DNA of 5,500 nt from an uncultured Bacteroidales bacterium (GCA_927798505.1 CAKMNE010000101.1:1-5500); one strand, 5' to 3'; shown: positions 1-4,744, counted from the first letter of the stretch. Notes: generated by a model from the sequence alone, not told the origin. Made by a program: numbers and translations.

Positions 1-79
1 ACCGAACCTTCTCCTTGACATTATCCGGCAAGGACTCGAAAAACTCATCGAAAGCATCGGTTCTATAAATCTTCCTCAT
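1..79 (-). CDS. Probable RelE/ParE-family type II toxin (5' part only)
   Basis: The minus strand reads from an ATG at 79 to the left edge with no stop, giving 26 residues that begin MRKIYRTDAFDEFFESLP and continue into a basic helix ending KEKVR. The opening (Met, a basic residue, a short beta strand, then an acidic/aromatic helix followed by LPxxV(K)EKV) resembles the N-terminus of RelE/ParE/HigB-like mRNA-interferase toxins common in Bacteroidota. Members of that family are usually about 95-115 residues and often sit directly upstream of an HTH antitoxin gene; both the catalytic C-terminal half and any antitoxin lie outside this window. The start is supported by a well-formed Bacteroidota promoter ending only 4 nt before the ATG. 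With 26 residues the family call is moderately sure; the toxin activity is inference. It could instead be another small DNA/RNA-binding protein with a similar N-terminus. Confidence 0.6.
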   Translation of the reverse strand, partial: MRKIYRTDAFDEFFESLPDNVKEKVR

Positions 80-83
80 ACTG

Positions 84-114
84 CAAAGGTAATAAATTTA
101 TTACAATTTGCAAA
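84..114 (-). promoter_or_regulatory. Bacteroidota-type promoter of the toxin gene, leaderless
   Basis: On the minus strand TTTG (plus-strand CAAA, 111-114) is followed after 19 nt by TACCTTTG (plus-strand CAAAGGTA, 84-91). This matches the Bacteroides -33 TTTG / -7 TAnnTTTG consensus with its usual 19-21 nt spacer. The -7 element ends 4 nt before the ATG at 79, so the transcript would start at or beside the first codon and have almost no leader. This is the only promoter in the window where both elements match exactly. Confidence 0.75.
89..104. promoter_or_regulatory. 16-bp perfect palindrome inside toxin promoter (candidate operator)
   Basis: GTAATAAATTTATTAC reads identically on both strands. 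It fills most of the spacer between the -33 and -7 elements and overlaps the first three bases of the -7 box, where a bound dimer would block RNA polymerase. Toxin-antitoxin operons are typically self-repressed by an antitoxin dimer or toxin-antitoxin complex at such a site. That it is the operator is inference; AT-rich spacers produce some palindromes by chance. Confidence 0.5.
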
Positions 115-130
115 ATACATTCTATGACAG

Positions 131-159
131 GTGGTTATTTCCATTTTGGAAACAACCAC
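131..159. repeat. Inverted repeat, 12-bp arms with 5-nt loop
   Basis: GTGGTTATTTCC (131-142) and GGAAACAACCAC (148-159) are complementary except for one position (A137/C153), with ATTTT between them. In a minus-strand transcript this exception becomes a G-U wobble, so the stem would be continuous over 12 pairs there but interrupted on the plus strand. No T-run follows on either strand, so it is not a standard intrinsic terminator. It lies 16 bp upstream of the toxin promoter's -33 element. It could be an upstream regulator site, a barrier to read-through from the right, or a remnant of an element end. Confidence 0.6.
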
Positions 160-171
160 TTCACGACTCAG

Positions 172-187
172 TTTGACCTTCGTCAAA
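172..187. repeat. Small hairpin, 6-bp perfect stem and tetraloop
   Basis: TTTGAC, loop CTTC, GTCAAA form a perfect six-pair stem. It lies between the larger inverted repeat (131-159) and the terminator (289-322). No run of T follows the hairpin on either strand in the direction of transcription. From here to about 288 I see no gene, promoter or other structure. Its role is unknown and it may be chance. Confidence 0.35.
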
Positions 188-288
188 AATATTCTTCAGA
201 TGCTTGCTGATGGCCGACACTTCTCACACCGCATTTGCCGGTTACACTCTAAGCTAAACGTAACAGCCTATAACACAAGTACTTACAG

Positions 289-322
289 AAAATCAGGTAC
301 CCTTTTGAGATACCCGATTTTT
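289..322 (-). terminator. Rho-independent terminator of the aminotransferase/HA-domain unit
   Basis: On the minus strand AAAATCGGGTATCT pairs with GGGTACCTGATTTT around a CAAAA loop, giving a 14-pair stem when G-U wobbles are counted and ending in a TTTT tract. On the plus strand the same positions give an A/C mismatch and lose the inner pairs, so the structure is optimised for minus-strand RNA, although the plus strand also ends in five Ts (318-322). It begins 25 nt past the stop codon of the HA-domain gene, the expected place for a terminator of that unit. No plus-strand gene ends nearby. Confidence 0.8.
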
Positions 323-346
323 CATAACTAATTATGTATCAAGGAT

Positions 347-607
347 TTATGATTCACTCCGGCTAATAGCCACTGCTTCTTCCTCCCGTTTGCGCTGGCA
401 GGCGGCGTCGAGGTCCAGGAGGTGCTGGAAGAGGGGCAGCCGGTCAGGGTCGAATCTGCCGGCATTGTAAAGCTTTTTGTTGTACTTCCACCAGGATCTT
501 AGGTTGCGCTCCTCAGGATAGTGTTTGGAAGGCTTTCGGCCTTCTTCTTCCAGATAACGCAGGCACTCCCTGTATCTGGCCATCCACCTTTCTTCGTTTG
601 TCGGCAT
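347..607 (-). CDS. Small helicase-associated (HA)-domain protein
   Basis: An 86-residue soluble protein with no signal peptide or membrane segment. Residues about 5-66 fit one helicase-associated (HA) domain: an N-terminal tryptophan/aromatic helix (RWMARYRECLRYLEEEGR), then PSKHYPEER, the marker NLRSWWKYNKKLYNAGRF, and a last helix DRLPLFQHLLDL. The domain is a small helical bundle named for its tandem occurrence in some superfamily II helicases, with a presumed nucleic-acid-binding role. Free-standing one-domain proteins of this type occur in Bacteroidota, with no established function that I know of. The tail after residue 67 (CQRKREEE...) is highly charged. The gene starts 39 nt after the stop of the upstream aminotransferase, has no TAnnTTTG box of its own in that gap, and ends just before a terminator, so it is probably the second gene of that transcript. 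The domain call is fairly sure; function is not known. Confidence 0.75.
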   Translation of the reverse strand: MPTNEERWMARYRECLRYLEEEGRKPSKHYPEERNLRSWWKYNKKLYNAGRFDPDRLPLFQHLLDLDAACQRKREEEAVAISRSES

Positions 608-632
608 AATTGTCTGTCAAGCTATCGTCATC

Positions 633-645
633 TCCCGTGTCGGGA
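633..645. repeat. Short hairpin directly after the first aminotransferase stop
   Basis: TCCCG, loop TGT, CGGGA form a perfect five-pair GC-rich stem beginning one base beyond the TAG stop of the aminotransferase (minus strand). No T-run follows, so it should not end transcription. It could protect the upstream mRNA 3' end or lower expression of the HA-domain gene relative to the aminotransferase. It may be chance. Confidence 0.4.
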
Positions 646-646
646 A

Positions 647-1873
647 CTACTTTCCGGAATTATAGGCCTCGAGAGCTTTATCAAGCACAAACAGGGCGCG
701 CTGCAGGTCGTGTTTGCAGAGCACATATGCCAGGCGGACCTGGTCGCGTCCAAGCGACGGGTCGGAATAGAAACCGGCGGCAGGCGCCATCATAACGGTT
801 TCGCCGGCACAACCCTCAGGGGTATTGTCATCCTTATAGCAGAAATCCGACAGACACCACGCGCAGAACTTCTCGGCATCATCCACAGGAAGCTTGGCGA
901 CGGTATAGAATGCTCCCATAGGCACAGGAGTATAGCAGCCCGGAATGCGGTTCACTCCGTCTATCAGGCATTTGCGACGCTCGACATATTCGTCGTACAC
1001 TTCGCGCGAATACTGCTCCGTTCCCTCTATGGAAGCCTCTGCAACGAGCTGACCCAGCAGAGGCGGGCTCAGTCGGGCCTGGCAGAACTTCATCACCGTG
1101 TTGCGCACCGCTTCATTCTTGGTAATGAGCGCTCCGATACGTATTCCGCACTCGGAGTAACGCTTTGAAACAGAGTCGATAAGCACAACATTCTGCTCAA
1201 TTCCCTCAAGGTGCATGGCTGAGATGTAAGGCGAGCCCGTATAGATGAATTCACGATAGACCTCGTCGGAGAAGAGGTACAGATTGTACTTCTTCACAAG
1301 GTCGCGGATGCGGTTCATTTCCTTCTGGGTGTACAGATAGCCAGTCGGGTTGTTCGGGTTGCATATGAGTATGGCCTTGGTGCGCTCGTTGATGAGTTCC
1401 TCGAACTTCTCCACCTTAGGAAGGCAGAAGCCCTCCTCGATGGTAGTGGTCACCGCGCGGATAACCGCTCCGGCGGATATGGCGAAGGACATATAGTTCG
1501 CATAGGCCGGTTCCGGCACTATGATCTCGTCTCCCGGGTTGAGGCAGCTCATGAAAGCGAAGAGCACAGCCTCGGAACCGCCTGCCGTGATGATGATTTC
1601 GTCCGGCTTGAGCTTGATCTGATAGCGCTCGTAATAGCCCACAAGGGCCTCCCTGAGGGATCTGTATCCCTGAGACGGGCTGTACTCCAAGGTTTTTCGG
1701 TCTATGTTCTTGAGTACGTCCAGCGCTTTCTGCGGCGTCGGCAGGTCCGGCTGTCCGATGTTCAAACGGTATATCTTCACCCCGCGGTCCTGTGCTTCGT
1801 AGGCGAGCGGAGCAAGCTTTCGGATAGGGGATTGAGGCATTTCGATGCCTCTGTCGGAAATCTTAAGTTCCAT
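647..1873 (-). CDS. PLP-dependent class I/II aminotransferase, copy 1 (aspartate-aminotransferase-like)
   Basis: A 408-residue cytoplasmic fold-type I aminotransferase, normal length for the class I/II (COG0436-like) group. It would move an amino group between an amino acid and a 2-oxo acid. Visible signature parts are the N-terminal arm MPQSPIRKL with LNIGQPDLPTP (37-47), the cofactor-phosphate region TAGGSEA (96-102), NPNNPTG (172-178; Asn175 contacts the PLP ring), SDEVY (202-206; Asp203 pairs with the pyridine nitrogen), SVSKRYS (234-240; Lys237 is the Schiff-base lysine), Arg245 in GIRIG (phosphate), and Arg380 in QVRLAY, the usual carboxylate-binding arginine. All catalytic residues are present, so it should be active. 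Compared with the paralogue at 3451-4656 it has about nine extra residues near 344-360 (between LSDF and VMMAP). The start aligns with the paralogue's start and follows a TAnnTTTG box by 19 nt. It is first in a unit with the HA-domain gene. Family certain; substrate (aspartate, aromatic or other) not decidable by eye. Confidence 0.93.
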   Translation of the reverse strand: MELKISDRGIEMPQSPIRKLAPLAYEAQDRGVKIYRLNIGQPDLPTPQKALDVLKNIDRKTLEYSPSQGYRSLREALVGYYERYQIKLKPDEIIITAGGSEAVLFAFMSCLNPGDEIIVPEPAYANYMSFAISAGAVIRAVTTTIEEGFCLPKVEKFEELINERTKAILICNPNNPTGYLYTQKEMNRIRDLVKKYNLYLFSDEVYREFIYTGSPYISAMHLEGIEQNVVLIDSVSKRYSECGIRIGALITKNEAVRNTVMKFCQARLSPPLLGQLVAEASIEGTEQYSREVYDEYVERRKCLIDGVNRIPGCYTPVPMGAFYTVAKLPVDDAEKFCAWCLSDFCYKDDNTPEGCAGETVMMAPAAGFYSDPSLGRDQVRLAYVLCKHDLQRALFVLDKALEAYNSGK

Positions 1874-1892
1874 CTTATTCTGATTTAATCCC

Positions 1893-1900
1893 CAAATTTA
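1893..1900 (-). promoter_or_regulatory. -7 promoter element of aminotransferase copy 1
   Basis: The minus strand reads TAAATTTG, matching TAnnTTTG, 19 nt before the ATG at 1873 and predicting a leader of about 16 nt. I see no good TTTG 19-21 nt further upstream, so the -33 part is weak or absent. Confidence 0.55.
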
Positions 1901-1928
1901 AGAATAAAATTTGTCATTGGTGGCTGTT

Positions 1929-1960
1929 GTTGCATATTTGTGCAAAATACCGTATTTTTG
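1929..1960 (+). promoter_or_regulatory. Promoter of the TPR-yebC operon
   Basis: TATTTTTG (1953-1960) matches the -7 consensus TAnnTTTG, and GTTG (1929-1932, one base off TTTG) lies 20 nt upstream, the right distance for a -33 element. Transcription would start near 1964, leaving a leader of about 58 nt before the ATG at 2022. The promoter is divergent from that of the first aminotransferase; the two -7 boxes are about 50 bp apart. Confidence 0.6.
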
Positions 1961-1983
1961 TGGGCTATTTTGTGGCACCCACA
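1953..1983 (+). repeat. TTTTGTGG direct repeat and small hairpin at the operon start
   Basis: TTTTGTGG occurs at 1956-1963 and again 12 bp on at 1968-1975, within the larger near-repeats TATTTTTGTGGGC and TATTTTGTGGCAC. The second copy overlaps a small perfect hairpin, TGTGG-CAC-CCACA (1971-1983), at the start of the predicted leader. The first copy overlaps the -7 box. The repeat could be a regulator site or simply a duplicated promoter segment. Confidence 0.4.
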
Positions 1984-2021
1984 CGATATTACTTACGATA
2001 ATAATTAATACAATAAAGAAT

Positions 2022-2693
2022 ATGGCAAAAGTTAACAAACAGGAAGCCCAGCGCGCAGAAGAGATTGCCGCACAGGTGTCCTCATCAGAAAAATTCTACA
2101 ATGAGCACAAGGGACTCATCTGGGGCGTCCTTGGCGGAATCGTGGTAATCGGTCTCGCAATTCTCGGATACAGCAAGTTCATCTACACTCCGGCAGTGGC
2201 CGAGGCTCAGCAGGCAGTTTTCCCTGCAGAGCTCAACTTCCAGAACGGAGAGTTTGAACTCGCACTCAACGGAGACGGCAACACTCTCGGATTCGCTGAG
2301 ATCATCGACCAGTACGGCGGCAAGGCCGGCAAGGCGGTTTACCTCTACGCAGGTACCTGTTGCGCCCAGCTCGGAAACTGGGAGGAGGCTCTCGTGTATC
2401 TCAAGAAGTACAGCGGAAAGGACCCAATACTCGCAGCCCGCGCCATCGCCCTTCAGGGAGACTGCAAGGCGGCTTTAGGTGAGGCTGCACAGGCAGCAAG
2501 CCTCTACGAGAAGGCTGCAGCCAAAGCTGACAATCTCTTTGCCGCCGCATATCTTGTGAAGGCAGGGCAGATGTATCAGTCCCTCGGTCAGAATGACAAG
2601 GCGCTGAAGAGTTTCCAAACCGTAAAGGAAAAGTATCCTCAGAGCATTGAGGGATACGATATCGACAAGTATATCAACAGAGTATCAGAATAA
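2022..2693 (+). CDS. Membrane-anchored tetratricopeptide-repeat protein (YfgM-like architecture)
   Basis: A 223-residue protein in three parts. Residues 1-30 are charged and coiled-coil-like (KQEAQRAEEIAAQ). Residues 31-50 (GLIWGVLGGIVVIGLAILGY) are one uncleaved membrane helix. The rest is a TPR solenoid with helical pairs near 100-132, 138-169 and 173-206, seen in A-x-x-Y and G-x-x-x-x-A-x-x-x-F/Y patterns such as LGNWEEALVYLKKY and LGQNDKALKSF. The lysine-rich N-terminus suggests it stays in the cytoplasm with the TPRs outside the inner membrane. This layout is that of YfgM, a SecYEG-associated periplasmic chaperone of proteobacteria, but the similarity is of architecture and direct orthology is not claimed. 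The frame stays open upstream to 1911, but the ATG at 2022 is chosen because it gives the canonical start MAKVNKQ, follows an A-rich leader, and the upstream part is promoter DNA. It is first in an operon with yebC. TPR and anchor calls sure; role inferred. Confidence 0.85.
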   Translation: MAKVNKQEAQRAEEIAAQVSSSEKFYNEHKGLIWGVLGGIVVIGLAILGYSKFIYTPAVAEAQQAVFPAELNFQNGEFELALNGDGNTLGFAEIIDQYGGKAGKAVYLYAGTCCAQLGNWEEALVYLKKYSGKDPILAARAIALQGDCKAALGEAAQAASLYEKAAAKADNLFAAAYLVKAGQMYQSLGQNDKALKSFQTVKEKYPQSIEGYDIDKYINRVSE

Positions 2694-2694
2694 T

Positions 2695-3444
2695 ATGGGA
2701 AGAGCGTTTGAGTTCCGCAAGGAACGCAAGTTGAAGAGGTGGGGTCACATGGCTCGCACCTTCACAAAACTCGGAAAGGAAATCACAGTGGCCGTAAAGC
2801 AGGGAGGTCCGGATGTGACCGGCAACCCGCGTCTGCGCGCCCTGATTGCTGAGGCCCGTACCGAGCAGATGCCTAAGGAGAACATCGAGCGTGCAATCAA
2901 GAAGGCAACAGAGAGCAAACAAGGTGATTTCAAGGAGGTTGTTTACGAGGGCTATGGTCCTTTCGGCATTGCCTACCTCGTAGAGACCGCCACTGACAAC
3001 ACCACCAGAACCGTGGCCAATGTCCGCTCCTACTTCACCAAGTGCGGCGGTACACTCGGAACCAGCGGCTCAGTGTCCTTCATGTTCGACCACAAGTGTG
3101 TCTTCCGCATCAAGAGCAAGGAAGGCGTGGATCTCGAGGAACTCGAGCTCGAGCTCATCGACTACGGAGTTGACGAGCTCTTCGAGGAGGAAGTGGAGGA
3201 CAAGGACGGCAACGTTTCCAAGGAAATCTGCATCTACGGCGACTACACTTCATACGGTACCATACAGAAGTACATCGAAGACAACGGCTATGAACTCGTA
3301 TCCGGAGGATTCGAGCGCATCCCTACAACCGAACTCAAGGAAGTGACCCCTGAGCAGAGGGCAACCCTCGACAAGCTCACCGGCCTGCTTGAGGACGATG
3401 AGGATGTAACCAATGTCTATACAACTCTGAAACCTGAGGAGTAA
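2695..3444 (+). CDS. yebC: YebC/PmpR/TACO1-family protein (translation factor / putative transcription regulator)
   Basis: A 249-residue protein of normal family length. The N-terminal helical domain (1-76) holds MGRAFEFRKERKLKRWGHMARTF-style basic residues, TKLGKEITVAVKQGGPD and NPRLRALIAEAR. Next come the family hallmarks YEGYGPFGIA (84-93), TDNTTRTVANVRSYF (100-114) and KCGGTLGTSGSVSFMF (116-131). A C-terminal acidic alpha/beta domain carries GDYTSYG and GGFERIP. Family members were first described as DNA-binding regulators (PmpR) and more recently as ribosome-associated factors that relieve stalling at proline-rich sequences, like mitochondrial TACO1; they act in the cytoplasm. GPFGIA replaces the proteobacterial GPGG form, which seems usual in Bacteroidota. 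The ATG at 2695 is chosen over a longer reading because it lies one base after the TPR gene's TAA (TAATATG) and begins with the phylum's typical MGRAFEFRK. The close spacing suggests translational coupling. The family is near certain; the cellular role in this organism is inferred. Confidence 0.95.
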   Translation: MGRAFEFRKERKLKRWGHMARTFTKLGKEITVAVKQGGPDVTGNPRLRALIAEARTEQMPKENIERAIKKATESKQGDFKEVVYEGYGPFGIAYLVETATDNTTRTVANVRSYFTKCGGTLGTSGSVSFMFDHKCVFRIKSKEGVDLEELELELIDYGVDELFEEEVEDKDGNVSKEICIYGDYTSYGTIQKYIEDNGYELVSGGFERIPTTELKEVTPEQRATLDKLTGLLEDDEDVTNVYTTLKPEE

Positions 3445-3446
3445 GC

Positions 3447-3462
3447 CGGACTACAGAGTCCG
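3447..3462. terminator. Hairpin at the convergent 3' ends of yebC and aminotransferase copy 2
   Basis: CGGACT, loop ACAG, AGTCCG form a perfect six-pair stem that starts 3 nt after the yebC TAA and includes the TAG stop of the opposing aminotransferase (3451-3453). The two genes are separated by only 6 nt, so any termination signal must overlap coding sequence. No T-run follows on either strand, so this is at best a weak or factor-assisted bidirectional terminator or an mRNA 3'-end stabiliser. Confidence 0.4.
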
Positions 3463-4656
3463 TCCCGGATATGCCCTGAGACCTTCTTCGAGAATGTCCA
3501 GGGCTTTTTCCATTTCCGGCACTTCCAGCACGTAGGCAATTCTTACCTGGTTGATGCCCTCGCCCGGGGTTTTGTAGAATGAACGCACAGGGGTCATCAT
3601 AGTGGTCTGTCCGTCCTTGCGGAACTCTGTGAGCAGCCATTTGCAGAAGAGTTCGGCATCATCGACAGGGAGTTCAGCCATTGCGTAGAAGGCTCCGTAA
3701 GGCATAGGGGAATAGACGCCCTGCATTGCATTGAGACGCGCTACCGTGTAGTCGCGCCTGCGGATGTACTCCTGCCGGACCTGCTCGAAATACTCATCGG
3801 GAGTATCGAGAGCAGCAATCGCGGCGTATTGTCCAAGGACAGGAGGACAGAGTCGGGACTGGGCGAACTTTACGGCCGCCGCCATCACATCCTTGTTGTG
3901 GGAAGCTATGCAGCCGACGCGTGCACCGCACAGATTGTATCTCTTGGAAACGCTGTCCACCAAAATCACGTTCTGCTCGCATCCAGGAAGATTCATAGCG
4001 CTGAAATGCGGAGCGTCCGTGTAGGTGAATTCGCGATATACCTCATCGCTGATGAGGAACAGGTCGTTTTTGCGGCAGAACTCGCCGATTGCCAGCATTT
4101 CCTCTTTGTCGAAGAGCTTTCCGGAAGGGTTGCATGGGTTGCTGATGAGCACGGCCCTGGTCCTGGGTGTCAGCAGTTTCTCGAACTCCGAGATGTCAGG
4201 AATCCTGAACTCGTCGTGAATGCTTGTGTGCACCGCCTTCAGCGTGATGTTATGAAGATAGGCAAAAGTCTGGTAGTTGGTGTAGAAAGGCTCGATAACT
4301 ATTATTTCGTCGCCCGGGTCTGTGGCAATCTCCATAGCAACGGAAAAGGCCTCGCTTCCCGCAACCTCCACTATTAGTTCCGGCAGTTCGAGCTCGATTC
4401 CTACCTTCCTGTAGTATTTCTCAATCAGCCCCTGCCTGAGTTCTATCAGACCGGCCGAATTGGTGTATGAGAGGTGATGGAAACTCTCACATCTGCGCAC
4501 AAGAGCCTCCTTTACGCAGTCGGGGCTTGCGATGTCCGGCGCTCCGGAATTCAGATGGTAAACCTTAACTCCTTGTGCTGCAGCTGCGTCCGAGAATGGA
4601 ACCAGCTTGCGGATTGCCGATGCGGGCATATCCTGTGTTCTTTGGGAAATCTTCAT
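3451..4656 (-). CDS. PLP-dependent class I/II aminotransferase, copy 2 (diverged paralogue)
   Basis: A 401-residue fold-type I aminotransferase clearly related to the one at 647-1873: shared stretches include DSVSKRY, SDEVYREF, LPVDDAE and the QxRLxPPxLGQ segment, and the N-termini align (KISxRxxxMPxSxIRKL). The catalytic set is complete: NPCNPSG (173-179, Asn176), Asp204 in SDEVY, Schiff-base Lys238 in SVSKRY, Arg246 in GARVG and Arg372 in QVRIAY. It differs where substrate is recognised: LNSGAPDIASP (35-45) replaces LNIGQPDLPTP, VAGSEAF replaces TAGGSEAV, and MMTPVRSFY replaces MMAPAAGFY. This suggests a different amino donor or acceptor. It transcribes away from lysA and converges on yebC. 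The lysA neighbour hints at aspartate-family metabolism, but the protein lacks features I would expect of LL-diaminopimelate aminotransferase (DapL). The start is supported by alignment to the paralogue and a -7 box 19 nt upstream. Class certain; substrate unknown. Confidence 0.92.
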   Translation of the reverse strand: MKISQRTQDMPASAIRKLVPFSDAAAAQGVKVYHLNSGAPDIASPDCVKEALVRRCESFHHLSYTNSAGLIELRQGLIEKYYRKVGIELELPELIVEVAGSEAFSVAMEIATDPGDEIIVIEPFYTNYQTFAYLHNITLKAVHTSIHDEFRIPDISEFEKLLTPRTRAVLISNPCNPSGKLFDKEEMLAIGEFCRKNDLFLISDEVYREFTYTDAPHFSAMNLPGCEQNVILVDSVSKRYNLCGARVGCIASHNKDVMAAAVKFAQSRLCPPVLGQYAAIAALDTPDEYFEQVRQEYIRRRDYTVARLNAMQGVYSPMPYGAFYAMAELPVDDAELFCKWLLTEFRKDGQTTMMTPVRSFYKTPGEGINQVRIAYVLEVPEMEKALDILEEGLRAYPGRTL

Positions 4657-4675
4657 TTCAATCAGTTTATGGGTC

Positions 4676-4683
4676 CAAAGTTA
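4676..4683 (-). promoter_or_regulatory. -7 promoter element of aminotransferase copy 2
   Basis: The minus strand reads TAACTTTG, matching TAnnTTTG, 19 nt before the ATG at 4656 and giving a leader of about 16 nt, the same spacing as in the paralogue. No clear TTTG lies 19-21 nt upstream. The box occupies the position where the -33 element of the opposing lysA promoter would fall, so the two promoters probably compete. Confidence 0.6.
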
Positions 4684-4704
4684 CTGCTTTTTAAATAAAA
4701 TGCC

Positions 4705-4712
4705 TATTTTTG
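4705..4712 (+). promoter_or_regulatory. -7 promoter element of lysA
   Basis: TATTTTTG matches TAnnTTTG and is identical to the -7 box of the TPR-yebC operon. Transcription would start near 4716, giving a leader of about 31 nt. The -33 element is not recognisable at the expected place (about 4680-4685). Confidence 0.6.
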
Positions 4713-4723
4713 CGGCCGCAAAA
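4708..4723. promoter_or_regulatory. 16-bp perfect palindrome over the lysA -7 box and start site
   Basis: TTTTGCGGCCGCAAAA is identical on both strands and has a GC core (GCGGCCGC) that stands out in an AT-rich spacer. It covers the last five bases of the lysA -7 element and the predicted transcription start, where a bound repressor dimer would block initiation. Operator function is inferred from symmetry and position only. Confidence 0.45.
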
Positions 4724-4744
4724 CGAATCAAGTCGCAAAACGAA
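4717..4744 (+). repeat. 11-bp direct repeat filling the lysA leader
   Basis: CGCAAAACGAA occurs at 4717-4727 and 4734-4744, starts 17 bp apart, and the likeness continues into TCA versus CCA. The pair makes up nearly the whole predicted untranslated leader and ends 2 nt before the ATG. The first copy overlaps the palindrome. It may be a regulator or RNA-binding site, or a small tandem duplication. Confidence 0.5.

Noticed and set aside
131..331. 66-codon plus-strand frame opening with GTG
   Set aside because: It starts inside an inverted repeat, has no promoter, runs through the terminator at 289-322, and its translation shows no domain or typical composition.
521..1168. 215-codon plus-strand frame
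   Set aside because: Antisense to the well-supported aminotransferase copy 1 and the HA-domain gene; the translation has no recognisable motif and is an artefact of medium GC content.
1911..2021. Longer N-terminus for the TPR protein
   Set aside because: This stretch holds the promoter and leader; the added residues look like random hydrophobic sequence and a canonical start follows at 2022.
2647..2694. Longer N-terminus for YebC overlapping the TPR gene
   Set aside because: The ATG at 2695 gives the typical MGRAFEFRK start and abuts the upstream stop codon; the extension is the TPR gene read in another frame.
3127..3165. CTCGAG/GAGCTC repeats and a 12-bp palindrome inside yebC
   Set aside because: Explained by codons for an acidic Leu-Glu-rich helix (LEELELELID), a normal part of this family's C-terminal domain.
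3829..4377. 182-codon plus-strand frame
   Set aside because: Entirely antisense to aminotransferase copy 2, whose active-site motifs are intact; no independent support.
3451..4656. Aminotransferase copy 2 as DapL (LL-diaminopimelate aminotransferase)
   Set aside because: Attractive because lysA is adjacent, but the sequence follows copy 1 throughout and lacks the DapL N-terminal pattern I know; position alone is not enough.
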